Origin: JBFMGS01 sp040752635
Lineage (GTDB): Bacteria; Bacillota; SHA-98; UBA4971
DNA length: 22,631 bases
Assembly: GCA_040752635.1 (NCBI GenBank)
Contig: JBFMGS010000038.1
Location: forward strand, 1-22,631
Direction: 5' to 3'
Both the position numbers and the translations under genes were made by a program. The notes under the pieces were generated by a model. The model was not told the DNA's origin. It worked only from the letters and a program-made list of their open reading frames with translations, and made no database searches. Shown here in pieces: positions 7,338-14,772 of the stretch. Position 1 is the stretch's first letter; each line of letters opens with the position of its first letter.

Positions 7338-7542
7338 CAGGTCGTGCGAGCCCGACGGTTTGCTGTTAGTCTGCTCCGATGCTTCCTGATATGAGAATGC
7401 CCCTGTCAAACCACTGGTGTGTTTTAGATTCCGGAGCGGTCGGAACGGGAGACTCGCTCTGCAGGTGCCATACCAGGCAGGCTGTACCGGATGGGGCGCC
7501 AGACTGCATTGTCGGCGGGCTCCAGGGAAAGGACGGACAACG

Positions 7543-8004
7543 TTGAGCCGATCGAACGCAAGGCCATCGTGGGACGAGTACTTCATGGAGATTGCGAGGA
7601 TCGTCGCAAGCCGCTCGACTTGCTTACGCCGACAGGTTGGCGCGATCGCCGTACGGGACAGGCGTATTCTTGCAACCGGTTACAACGGTGCGCCTTCGGG
7701 GCTTGCTCACTGCGGCGAGGTCGGGTGCCTACGAACCGAATGGGACGTGCCGTCGGGGGAGAGGCACGAGCTGTGCAGGGGGCTTCACGCCGAGCAGAAC
7801 GTTATCATCCAGGCGGCGCTCCATGGCATAAGCATCAGAGGCGCGACTGTATACTGTACAAACCAGCCGTGCGTGCTGTGCGCGAAGATGCTGGTGAATG
7901 CAGGTATTTCGGAGATAGTCTATCACGGTGAGTACCCGGATCAACTTGCAGCCGACATTTTGCGCGAGGCGGATGTGAAAACGCGCCGTTTCGTACTGCC
8001 TTGA
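7543..8004 (+). CDS. comEB: deoxycytidylate (dCMP) deaminase family protein
   Basis: This zinc enzyme converts dCMP to dUMP, the precursor of dTMP. The 153-residue product begins with the family-typical RPSWDEYFMEIA. The zinc and catalytic site is HAE (H82 and E84, in GLHAEQN) plus C110 and C113 in QPCVLC. An extra H/C-containing insert (HCGEVGC...HELCRG) is shared by bacterial dCMP deaminases. The start is TTG 7543 with AAAGGA at 7528-7533; ATG 7585 would cut into the conserved N-terminus. It follows upp and fits a nucleotide-salvage grouping with upp and tdk. The ComEB name comes from the B. subtilis homologue; a role in competence is not implied. The 205-base gap before it holds no clear promoter. 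Confidence 0.93.
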   Translation: MSRSNARPSWDEYFMEIARIVASRSTCLRRQVGAIAVRDRRILATGYNGAPSGLAHCGEVGCLRTEWDVPSGERHELCRGLHAEQNVIIQAALHGISIRGATVYCTNQPCVLCAKMLVNAGISEIVYHGEYPDQLAADILREADVKTRRFVLP

Positions 8005-8069
8005 CACGCTGGTGCCCCCGGGTTAGAATTGGGAGCGAATGGGGTTCTAGCTGGTTTCCTTATGTCACG

Positions 8070-8092
8070 AGGCCCGATCTGGGGTCGGGCCT
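8070..8092 (+). other. 8-bp hairpin in the leader of the wecA-like gene
   Basis: AGGCCCGA (8070-8077) and TCGGGCCT (8085-8092) pair perfectly around the loop TCTGGGG. There is no T-run after the stem, so it is not a standard terminator. It lies 30 bases before the start of the next gene and could affect its expression. Confidence 0.45.
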
Positions 8093-8122
8093 GCGACTTC
8101 GGGTTCCGTGTGGAGAGGAAGT

Positions 8123-9175
8123 GTGAACCTTACTATGGTGACCTATGTTCCCGTCTTTGTCGAAGCGCTCGCGATTTCCCTCATCCTAACCCCGGTTGTA
8201 CGCGCGGTGGCTTTGCGAGCGGGGCTGGTATACATGCCGAACTCGAGAACAGTCCACAGGCAACCCATGCCGGTCTTAGGCGGCGTTGCCATTTTCATTG
8301 CGTTTGTGGTGACAGTCTTGCACCGCGCCGGCCTCGGATATGACCTCCTGGGGCTCCTCGCAGGGTTGACTGTTGTATTCATTGTTGGGATTCGCGATGA
8401 CATCCGCGACCTCGCGCCCCTGCCCAAGTTCCTCGGCCAGATCGTGGCCGCCGCTCTAGCCGTCTACCTCGGCGTGCGGATAGAATTCGTGACGAATCCC
8501 TTTGGCCCGGGGATGATATACCTCGGCCGGTGGGGTATCCCGCTGACCTTCTTCTGGATCCTGGCCATGACAAACGTCGTCAACTTCCTCGACGGGCTCG
8601 ATGGCCTTGCGGCGGGCGTATCGTCCATCGCCTCTATCGCCCTCTTTGTCGTTGCGGCGGCGAGGGGTCAGGCGCTTGCAGCCACACTGGCAATCGCTCT
8701 CGCCGGAAGTGCGGTCGGGTTCCTGCCCTATAACTTCAATCCCGCCAAGATCTTCATGGGCGACGCAGGCGCCATGTCGTTGGGATTTGCCATTGCAGTG
8801 GTGTCAGTGGAGGGCGCCTTGAAAGGCGCCGCCACCATTGCTCTTGTAATCCCTATGTTCACCCTCGGAGTGCCGATCCTGGATACTGCATTCGCCATCG
8901 CACGCAGGGTTCACAACGGTACCCCGTTCTACCAGGCTGATAGGGAGCATCTCCACCACAGGCTCCTTGCGAAGGGGTTCTCACACCGGGGCGCCGTGGT
9001 GTTCATTTACCTCCTCAGCGGGGTGCTGGCATCTCTTGCCGTGATGATGGCCCGCGTGCGTACGGTGACCACCATATACCTGGCCTGCGCGATAATCCTC
9101 GGAGCTTTTCTTGCAGCCATCGCTCGCCGCGTACCTGCCCGTACGCGCACCAGTACACAGGCTCACCACCGATAG
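8123..9175 (+). CDS. undecaprenyl-phosphate N-acetylglucosaminyl 1-phosphate transferase (WecA/TagO type)
   Basis: This membrane enzyme moves GlcNAc-1-phosphate from UDP-GlcNAc onto undecaprenyl phosphate, starting the lipid-linked synthesis of teichoic acids or other surface polysaccharides. The roughly 350-residue product is strongly hydrophobic, with about ten membrane segments. It has the family's cytoplasmic motifs in order: RTVHRQPMPVLGG, GIRDDIRDL, the nucleotide-binding NVVNFLDGLDGLAAG, FMGDAGAMSLGF, and the histidine-rich REHLHHRL. The histidine motif and lack of MurNAc-pentapeptide features separate it from MraY. GTG 8123 is preferred (GGAGAGG at 8112-8118); GTG 8108 and ATG 8135 are alternatives. 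UDP-GlcNAc 2-epimerase follows, so the polymer probably contains ManNAc. Confidence 0.92.
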   Translation: MNLTMVTYVPVFVEALAISLILTPVVRAVALRAGLVYMPNSRTVHRQPMPVLGGVAIFIAFVVTVLHRAGLGYDLLGLLAGLTVVFIVGIRDDIRDLAPLPKFLGQIVAAALAVYLGVRIEFVTNPFGPGMIYLGRWGIPLTFFWILAMTNVVNFLDGLDGLAAGVSSIASIALFVVAAARGQALAATLAIALAGSAVGFLPYNFNPAKIFMGDAGAMSLGFAIAVVSVEGALKGAATIALVIPMFTLGVPILDTAFAIARRVHNGTPFYQADREHLHHRLLAKGFSHRGAVVFIYLLSGVLASLAVMMARVRTVTTIYLACAIILGAFLAAIARRVPARTRTSTQAHHR

Positions 9176-9255
9176 CCTGGGAGGCCAGGCCAAGTCTGTG
9201 CACAGATTATGGTATTCACCCCTTGAGGCGCGAGATACGTCGAAGGAGGCCTTCC

Positions 9256-10407
9256 ATGCCGAAAAAGAAGGTCATGGCGGTGTTCGGAACACGTCCGGAA
9301 GCCATAAAGATGGCGCCCGTTGTGGGCAAGCTTCGGGATTGTGCCGAGATCGCTTCTACCATAGTCGTGACCGCCCAGCACAGGGAGATGCTGGATCAGG
9401 TGCTCGCCTTGTTTAACATCGTCCCCGATTACGACCTCGACATAATGCGCGAAGGGCAGTCGCTCTCGGAGGTAACGGTGCGCGCCCTGTCCGGGCTTGA
9501 AGACCCGATGATGAAGGAAAAGCCCGACCTCGTGTTGGTCCACGGGGACACTGCGACCACGTTCGCGGCGAGCCTGGTCTCATTCTACCACCATGTGCAG
9601 GTTGGGCACGTTGAGGCCGGCCTGCGGACTCACAACAAGTATTTCCCTTTTCCCGAGGAGATGAACAGGCGGCTTACGGGGTGTCTCGCCGACATCCATT
9701 TTGCCCCTGTCGAGAATCACAGGAGGAACCTGGTTTCTGAGGGTGTGCCCGCCGAGGCGATACACGTCACCGGAAACACCGTGATCGACGCGCTCCTTGA
9801 CGTGGCTTGCCGGCCGCATGAGTTCACAGATCCCGTGCTCGCGTCCGTTGACTTCGAACACAGGAGGGTCCTTCTTGTCACAGCGCACCGCCGCGAGAAC
9901 CTTGGCGAGCCCATGCGTCAGATCTGCCTTGCCCTGAAGGACCTAATAGACGCCTATTCCGATGTGGAGATCGTATTTCCGGTCCACATGAACCCCCTTG
10001 TTAGGGCGGTTGTCAAGGACGTCTTGGGGGGCGCCCCCCGGGTTCACCTCATAGACCCCGTGGACTACCAAACGATGGTTGCCCTCATGAAGAGGTCTTA
10101 CCTGGTGCTCACAGATTCAGGCGGTCTCCAAGAGGAAGCTCCATCGCTCGACAAGCCTGTCATAGTGCTCCGCGATGTGACGGAGCGGCCGGAAGGCCTG
10201 GAGGCCGGCACTCTAGTCCTTGCGGGCACGGATAGGAGGCGCATTATGTCGTCGGCAAAGGTGCTGCTGGAGGACCGGGAGGCGTATGCTCGCATGGCGA
10301 ACGCTCCGAACCCGTATGGAGACGGGCGAGCCGCAGAGCGCATTCTGAACGCGATCCTGTGGAGGTTCGGCCTCATTTCAGAACGCCCCGAGGATTTCCG
10401 CGGATGA
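9256..10407 (+). CDS. wecB: UDP-N-acetylglucosamine 2-epimerase (non-hydrolysing)
   Basis: This cytoplasmic enzyme interconverts UDP-GlcNAc and UDP-ManNAc, supplying ManNAc for wall teichoic acid linkage units or other surface glycans (the MnaA/WecB role). The 383-residue product has FGTRPEAIKMAP near the N-terminus, VHGDTATTFAASL, HVEAGLRT, TAHRREN and LTDSGGLQEEA, all hallmarks of the family's two Rossmann-like domains. The start is ATG 9256, fixed by GAAGGAGG at 9242-9249. It lies 80 bases after the wecA-like gene. In related genomes this pair is commonly followed by the ATP synthase operon; here murA follows instead. Confidence 0.96.
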   Translation: MPKKKVMAVFGTRPEAIKMAPVVGKLRDCAEIASTIVVTAQHREMLDQVLALFNIVPDYDLDIMREGQSLSEVTVRALSGLEDPMMKEKPDLVLVHGDTATTFAASLVSFYHHVQVGHVEAGLRTHNKYFPFPEEMNRRLTGCLADIHFAPVENHRRNLVSEGVPAEAIHVTGNTVIDALLDVACRPHEFTDPVLASVDFEHRRVLLVTAHRRENLGEPMRQICLALKDLIDAYSDVEIVFPVHMNPLVRAVVKDVLGGAPRVHLIDPVDYQTMVALMKRSYLVLTDSGGLQEEAPSLDKPVIVLRDVTERPEGLEAGTLVLAGTDRRRIMSSAKVLLEDREAYARMANAPNPYGDGRAAERILNAILWRFGLISERPEDFRG

Positions 10408-10456
10408 TCCGGGCGCCGCAGTGTCATCAATTGGGGAGCAAGGAGCGAGTTTCCAG

Positions 10457-10485
10457 TTGAAGCCGGAAGCTGCCGGTGTTACACT
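10457..10485 (+). promoter_or_regulatory. sigma-A-like promoter of murA
   Basis: TTGAAG (10457-10462), a 17-base spacer and TACACT (10480-10485), with TGT before the -10 box, resemble an extended sigma-A promoter. The leader would contain an imperfect hairpin with arms GCTGCT (10495-10500) and AGCAGC (10524-10529). Confidence 0.4.
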
Positions 10486-10565
10486 CTGGACGTGGCTGCT
10501 GAGAACCGGTTTTTGGCGGCTTGAGCAGCTTCGATGCCCGGGTTGCTCGGAGGGGAGGAAACCGC

Positions 10566-11852
10566 TTGGATAGTATCCTCATCCGCGGTGGGGTGAGGCT
10601 TGCGGGCCGGGTCAGTGCAAGTGGTGCGAAGAACGCGGCTCTACCCGCCATAGCGGCGGCGCTTCTCACCAGTGACGAAGTGATGCTCTCCGGGGTGCCT
10701 GCCCTGGATGACGTTGATACAATGTGCGAGCTTTTGAGCAGCTTAGGCGCGTCTGTGAACATCAGTCCGGGCCGGGTTAGGCTTCGCGCTCTCGGCGTAG
10801 CCGTAAGGCAAGCACCGTACGACCTGGTGCGCCGGATGAGGGCATCTTTTCTCACAGCCGGCCCGATGCTTGCGCGGTTTGGTGCAGCGAGGATGCCTAT
10901 GCCGGGCGGCTGCGCCATAGGAACAAGGCCCATCGACCTGCATCTCAAGGTATTTGCTGCGATGGGTGCAGAGCTTACGACGGGCAATGGCTACATCGAG
11001 GCGGTGGCCCCGGGCAGGCTCAAAGGGGCACGCGTATACCTGGATTACCCCAGCGTGGGCACGACCGAAAACGCCATGATGGCTGCGTCTCTCGCCGAAG
11101 GCACGACTATCCTCGAAAACGCCGCCCGGGAGCCGGAGGTGGTTGACCTTGCGAATCTCCTCGGCGCCATGGGGGCGTGTATCAAGGGTGCGGGCACCGG
11201 CGTCATAAGAATTGAAGGCACGCCGGAGCTTCACGGGGCAAGCCACACAATCATTCCCGACCGTATTGAAGCCGGTACTTACATGGCGGCTGCTGTGATC
11301 ACCGGTGGAGACGTGGTCGTTGAGAATGTAGTGCCGGAGCATCTCACTGCAGTCATAGCCAAGCTTCGGGAGGCGGGAGCCACCATCGAAGAACAAGGGA
11401 ACAGCCTCCATATTCGCGCCATGTCGCGCCCCAAAGCCCTCGATGTCAAGACGATGCCGTACCCGGGGTTTCCCACGGACCTTCAGGCGCAGTTCATGGC
11501 CCTTCTCTCGATAGCAGAAGGAACGAGTCTAATCACTGAAACGGTGTTCGAGAACAGGTTCATGCACGCCGACGAGCTCATCCGTATGGGGGCCAAGATC
11601 AAAATCGATGGCAGGTCGGCACTGGTGGAGGGCATAGGTGCACTATCGGCGGCGCCGGTCAGGGCGACCGACCTGCGGGCCGGGGCTGCTCTCGTCATCG
11701 CTGCGCTTGCGGCGCACGGGGAAACGGAGATCTTCGGCGTCGAGCATATTGACCGGGGATACGAGTCCATCGAAAGGAAGCTCAGCTCACTTGGGGCGTT
11801 TGTCGTAAGGCGGGCCGGCGAGGCTGGTATCGCCGCGGCGAGCGCGTCGTAA
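10566..11852 (+). CDS. murA: UDP-N-acetylglucosamine 1-carboxyvinyltransferase
   Basis: MurA transfers enolpyruvate from PEP to UDP-GlcNAc, the first committed step of peptidoglycan synthesis. The 428-residue product has the family's conserved residues. The KN pair is in SGAKNAALP, the active-site cysteine is C116 in MPGGCAIGTRP (the fosfomycin target, so sensitivity is expected), the catalytic aspartate is in GFPTDLQAQF, and the arginine is in TDLRAGAALV. The start is TTG 10566, with GGGGAGGA at 10552-10559. An in-frame TTG at 10521 would add 15 residues not found in MurA. Its place before spoIID matches murAA of B. subtilis. A hairpin terminator follows the gene. Confidence 0.96.
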   Translation: MDSILIRGGVRLAGRVSASGAKNAALPAIAAALLTSDEVMLSGVPALDDVDTMCELLSSLGASVNISPGRVRLRALGVAVRQAPYDLVRRMRASFLTAGPMLARFGAARMPMPGGCAIGTRPIDLHLKVFAAMGAELTTGNGYIEAVAPGRLKGARVYLDYPSVGTTENAMMAASLAEGTTILENAAREPEVVDLANLLGAMGACIKGAGTGVIRIEGTPELHGASHTIIPDRIEAGTYMAAAVITGGDVVVENVVPEHLTAVIAKLREAGATIEEQGNSLHIRAMSRPKALDVKTMPYPGFPTDLQAQFMALLSIAEGTSLITETVFENRFMHADELIRMGAKIKIDGRSALVEGIGALSAAPVRATDLRAGAALVIAALAAHGETEIFGVEHIDRGYESIERKLSSLGAFVVRRAGEAGIAAASAS

Positions 11853-11855
11853 CTG

Positions 11856-11897
11856 CCCGAGTGAAAGCAGTCGTAACCCCGAGTGAAAGCAATCGTA
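11856..11897. repeat. two tandem copies of a 20-bp repeat after murA
   Basis: CCCGAGTGAAAGCAGTCGTA at 11856-11875 recurs at 11878-11897 with one mismatch (G to A), a 22-base period. A third, degraded copy (CCGAACGGAAGC) begins near 11902. It lies just after the murA stop codon and before the terminator; its function is unknown. Confidence 0.7.
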
Positions 11898-11953
11898 TTC
11901 ACCGAACGGAAGCGGGCACAGACGAAGCATCAGTGGAAGAATCAGATGTGTTG

Positions 11954-11990
11954 CACCCGGTTGCTGGCGCAGCCGGGTGTTCTATTTCGC
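11954..11990 (+). terminator. intrinsic terminator after murA
   Basis: CACCCGGTTGC (11954-11964) and GCAGCCGGGTG (11969-11979) form an 11-bp stem with one G-T pair and a TGGC loop, followed by the T-rich TTCTATTT. This is a good Rho-independent terminator, separating murA from spoIID. Confidence 0.75.
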
Positions 11991-11999
11991 TCTTTACCC

Positions 12000-12028
12000 G
12001 AGTATGGATAGGTCAGGGACCATAGACA
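12000..12028 (+). promoter_or_regulatory. weak sigma-E-like promoter of spoIID
   Basis: GAGTATG (12000-12006), 14 bases, then CATAGACA (12021-12028) partly resembles the sigma-E consensus (KMATATT, CATACANT). spoIID is a sigma-E gene in B. subtilis, and the position (about 32 bases before the start codon) fits. The match is imperfect. Confidence 0.3.
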
Positions 12029-12059
12029 AGCGGCTGTTTTCGGTAGGGGGCGGTGCTTT

Positions 12060-13091
12060 GTGGATCGGGCCGTGGTTTTCTCCGTCGCATTCTGCATTCT
12101 TGCGGTCCTCGTGGTTCCGTCCGTGCTCGTGCGAGGGTGCGACTTCGGCGCCCGGCCCGGGCAGGAGGTCGAGGGCCTCAACGTTAGGGTCTTTATCACC
12201 GCAGCCGGGAAGATCGTCGAGATGCCTCTTGAAGACTACGTCAGAGGCGTCGTGACGGCGGAAATGCCAGCATCGTTCGACCTGGAAGCGCTCAAGGCCC
12301 AGGCTATAGCCGCCCGCACTTTCGTATTGAAGAAGATGAGGAGCTACGGCGGCGCCGGTTGTTCGGCCCACCCCGGGGCTGACGTATGTACCGACCACGA
12401 GCACTGCCAGGCGTGGATATCCCCGGAGGAATTGCGCAAGAGGCTCAGCTATCTCGAATATTACAGGTGCGCCCGCAGGATCGCGAACGCTGTGGAGTCA
12501 ACGGCTGGAATGGTCGTCACATATCAGGGCAAACTCATCGAAGCATACTATCATGCGGCTTCCGGCGGATCGACGGACAATTCCGAAGAGGTGTGGTCCA
12601 CCGCCGTCCCGTATCTGCGAGCCGTATCCACTGAATTCGAAGCGCGGGAGCCAAGCTTCCAGGAGCGCGTCGGGTTTAGCATAGATGAGCTCGAGAAGAA
12701 GTTCGGGGTACAGTTAAGACAGAGGAAAGTCACCAGTTACAAGGTTGCAGGAAAGGACGTGCAGGTCGTCACGGACGAAAAGATGAGCCGACCCATTGAG
12801 ATCCTGAGCGCATCAAGAGCAGGCAGGGTGAAGGAGGTCAAGATCGGCGACAAAGTCGTAAGCGGGTATTCCCTTCGCAGTATCCTCGGGCTTCGTTCGA
12901 CGAAGTTCACCTATCAGGTGGCAGGCGATAAGGTCTACTTCACGACGACCGGGTTTGGTCACGGCGTGGGGATGTCCCAGTACGGGGCCCAGGCCATGGC
13001 GCAAGCCGGAAAGACATGCACCGAAATCCTCAAGCATTACTACACCGGCACAGAGGTCGTCAGCTACCTTAAGCCATTGCCAGGCCGCTAA
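12060..13091 (+). CDS. spoIID: stage II sporulation protein D (spore-septum lytic transglycosylase)
   Basis: SpoIID is a membrane-anchored lytic transglycosylase that works with SpoIIP and SpoIIM to thin septal peptidoglycan and drive engulfment of the forespore. The 343-residue product has an N-terminal membrane anchor (residues 4-24). The SpoIID domain carries the catalytic glutamate E68 in TAEMPASF, followed by LKAQAIAARTF. A cysteine/histidine cluster (GCSAHPGADVCTDHEHCQ) sits in the region that holds zinc in known SpoIIDs. GKLIEAYYHAASGG and the C-terminal GFGHGVGMSQYGAQAMA are strong family signatures. The start is GTG 12060 with TAGGGGG at 12044-12050. Gene order murA-spoIID is as in B. 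subtilis. A sigma-E-like promoter may precede it. Confidence 0.95.
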   Translation: MDRAVVFSVAFCILAVLVVPSVLVRGCDFGARPGQEVEGLNVRVFITAAGKIVEMPLEDYVRGVVTAEMPASFDLEALKAQAIAARTFVLKKMRSYGGAGCSAHPGADVCTDHEHCQAWISPEELRKRLSYLEYYRCARRIANAVESTAGMVVTYQGKLIEAYYHAASGGSTDNSEEVWSTAVPYLRAVSTEFEAREPSFQERVGFSIDELEKKFGVQLRQRKVTSYKVAGKDVQVVTDEKMSRPIEILSASRAGRVKEVKIGDKVVSGYSLRSILGLRSTKFTYQVAGDKVYFTTTGFGHGVGMSQYGAQAMAQAGKTCTEILKHYYTGTEVVSYLKPLPGR

Positions 13092-13248
13092 GTTAGCCAC
13101 TTTTCACTAAGCGAACCGTTCCCAAAGCCGGGAAGATTTCTGAACCCTGACTTAGCCAGAACCTGGCAACTCTCCCAAACACCTGCGGTTTGATGACCTC
13201 CCGTGCAGCGTGCCCGGCGGCCGGCGCGGCCCGCCGTGGTAAGGATTT
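13092..13248. other. spoIID to spoIIQ-like intergenic region
   Basis: No gene is seen. Two small inverted repeats occur: TTCCC (13119-13123) with GGGAA (13130-13134), and GCCAG (13155-13159) with CTGGC (13163-13167). Neither has a T-tract. The spoIIQ-like reading frame extends back to an ATG at 13190, but those residues look non-coding. Confidence 0.5.
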
Positions 13249-13277
13249 GCATAGGCAGGAAACAAGTGGGGAGAATA
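13249..13277 (+). promoter_or_regulatory. sigma-F-like promoter of the spoIIQ-like gene
   Basis: GCATA (13249-13253), 14 bases, then GGGGAGAATA (13268-13277) matches the forespore sigma-F pattern (GYATA, GGnnAnAnTR) at every defined position. spoIIQ is a sigma-F gene in B. subtilis. The drawback is that transcription would start almost at the ribosome site (about 13284), leaving a very short leader. Confidence 0.4.
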
Positions 13278-13294
13278 TACGCCGGGGTGATGCT

Positions 13295-14284
13295 ATGGAG
13301 GGAAGGATCAGGGGAAGGAAAAGAAAACTAGCCCGAGCAGAATCCTGGACGCGTTTGCGCACCTTGGCCGGGAGGATGGTGGATGGCCTACGGCGCGGGT
13401 GGGCGACCGCAGGGGCCGTGTTGTCGAGGGCTATGCCTTCGAGAGAAGCTCTCATAGTGACCGTCGTTGCCGGCCTTGCCTTCGGGCTGGGGCTCGCGCT
13501 TGGCAGAACGACCGTGCCGCCCGCTTCGCCCCGCGACTTTGTGACGATCGAACGTATAAGCGTGAATAAGCAGGGAACTCGCCCCTCCGGCCAGAGCCCG
13601 GGGAACGACGCAAAGGCAGGAACGGGTGATTTTCGCGGGGCTGGCGAGGATAAGGCGGGGACCGCGCCCGAAGCCCCCGTGGGCCGCGATGGCGAGCCTC
13701 CAGCCGCCGGTGGTGAGAGTGCGCCCGACGTCGCAAGCGGCGAAGGAGCGGGGGTGGTCGGCCCCGTGCCGGCAGTGGCCACCGATGCGGGTACGCGGGC
13801 GTCCTCGCCGTCACAGCCTTCATCCGACACGCCGATGTTGAGCCCGCGTCAGGCCACGACGCCCCGTCCGGCGAGCCCCCAGGCAGTAAGGCCTCCAGGG
13901 GATGAAAAGATGCTCATGCCCGTGCAAGGCCGCATAATCTCGGAATTCGGGTGGAGGAAGCACCCGGTGTTTGCAGACTGGCGCTACCATACGGGGATCG
14001 ACATCGGCGTCGCCGACGGTACTCCCGTTAAGGCCGCACTCTCCGGCAAGGTGCTCGAGGTAGGTACCGACCGCGAGCTTGGCCTGTATGTTCTCATAGA
14101 GCACCGCGGCGACACGTGCACGAAGTACGGGCATCTCGGGTCGAGTTCAGTGAGCCCGGGAGACCAGGTTGCCCAGGGCCAATCAATTGCCAGGACAGGG
14201 TCATCAGGGGTTACATCGGGGTCGTACCTTCATTTTGAGGTGATTCGAGCGGGCAAGGCCCAAGATCCCCGGGACTTCCTGTAA
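13295..14284 (+). CDS. membrane-anchored M23/LytM protein at the spoIIQ position
   Basis: In B. subtilis, SpoIIQ sits here; it is a forespore membrane protein that meets SpoIIIAH across the intermembrane space. This 329-residue product has a basic N-terminus, one membrane segment (about 52-70), a long Gly/Ala/Pro-rich linker (about 85-200) and a C-terminal LytM/M23 domain (about 206-329). The zinc ligands are present: H232 and D236 in HTGID, and H313. H280 in KYGHL is also kept. However, the first histidine of the usual H-x-H motif is Y311 (YLHFE), so endopeptidase activity may be lost or altered. The start is ATG 13295 with GGGGTGAT at 13284-13291. Context (spoIID before, spoIIID after) supports a SpoIIQ role. 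A general M23 peptidase is the alternative. Confidence 0.85.
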   Translation: MEGRIRGRKRKLARAESWTRLRTLAGRMVDGLRRGWATAGAVLSRAMPSREALIVTVVAGLAFGLGLALGRTTVPPASPRDFVTIERISVNKQGTRPSGQSPGNDAKAGTGDFRGAGEDKAGTAPEAPVGRDGEPPAAGGESAPDVASGEGAGVVGPVPAVATDAGTRASSPSQPSSDTPMLSPRQATTPRPASPQAVRPPGDEKMLMPVQGRIISEFGWRKHPVFADWRYHTGIDIGVADGTPVKAALSGKVLEVGTDRELGLYVLIEHRGDTCTKYGHLGSSSVSPGDQVAQGQSIARTGSSGVTSGSYLHFEVIRAGKAQDPRDFL

Positions 14285-14309
14285 ACACGTTGCCCTGCTG
14301 GGGCGGGGC

Positions 14310-14342
14310 TTGACATATCTCGCTGCTCCCCGCATATACATT
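14310..14342 (+). promoter_or_regulatory. overlapping sigma-A/sigma-E promoter of spoIIID
   Basis: ACATATC (14313-14319), 15 bases, then TATACATT (14335-14342) is close to the sigma-E consensus, as expected for spoIIID. The same place has a perfect sigma-A -35 box, TTGACA (14310-14315), with CATATA 17 bases or TATACA 19 bases downstream. Either or both could serve the gene. Confidence 0.55.
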
Positions 14343-14373
14343 GTATTAAACCGGGGGCAGGGGGGCAGTCGAG

Positions 14374-14628
14374 ATGAGAGATTACATCCGGCGTCGGGTG
14401 CTTGATGTAGCCGGCCACATCATAGAAACCAAGTCCACCGTCCGCCAGGCAGCCAAGATGTATAATGTGAGCAAGAGCACGGTCCACAAGGATGTCACAG
14501 AGAGGCTACCGATGATAAGCAAGCCGCTCTCCAGGAAGGTAAAGCGCGTGCTGGAGCAGAACAAAGCCGAGCGGCATATCCGAGGGGGAGAAGCGACCCG
14601 TAAGAAGTACCGGGAGAAGAAGAAGTAG
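14374..14628 (+). CDS. spoIIID: sporulation transcriptional regulator SpoIIID
   Basis: SpoIIID is the small DNA-binding protein that turns mother-cell genes on or off after sigma-E, including the sigma-K genes. The 84-residue product has the family length. Its helix-turn-helix is at about residues 22-42 (STVRQAAKMYNVSKSTVHKD). A basic tail (RHIRGGEATRKKYREKKK) adds the second DNA contact known for this protein. The start is ATG 14374, with AGGGGGG at 14359-14365. It lies between the spoIIQ-like gene and mbl, as in B. subtilis. A GGGAGG/CCTCCC hairpin at 14641-14656 follows, without a T-tract. Confidence 0.97.
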   Translation: MRDYIRRRVLDVAGHIIETKSTVRQAAKMYNVSKSTVHKDVTERLPMISKPLSRKVKRVLEQNKAERHIRGGEATRKKYREKKK

Positions 14629-14709
14629 ATGCCTGCCTTGGGGAGGAGATCCTCCCGACACGTAGAATCTACTCTGCGGTAACTTTTCTCTTATTTGGAT
14701 GGTGGATAA

Positions 14710-14738
14710 GCCCCCTGGTAGCACCTGGGGCGCTTTGT
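14710..14738 (+). other. hairpin in the mbl leader, terminator-like
   Basis: GCCCC (14710-14714) pairs with GGGGC (14727-14731), and inside it GGT (14717-14719) pairs with ACC (14723-14725) around AGC. A short T-containing tail (GCTTTGTT) follows. It could be a weak spoIIID terminator or an attenuator before mbl. Confidence 0.4.
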
Positions 14739-14772
14739 TCCTGCACGGCGGATGTTTGGGGGGAGTTCTCCC

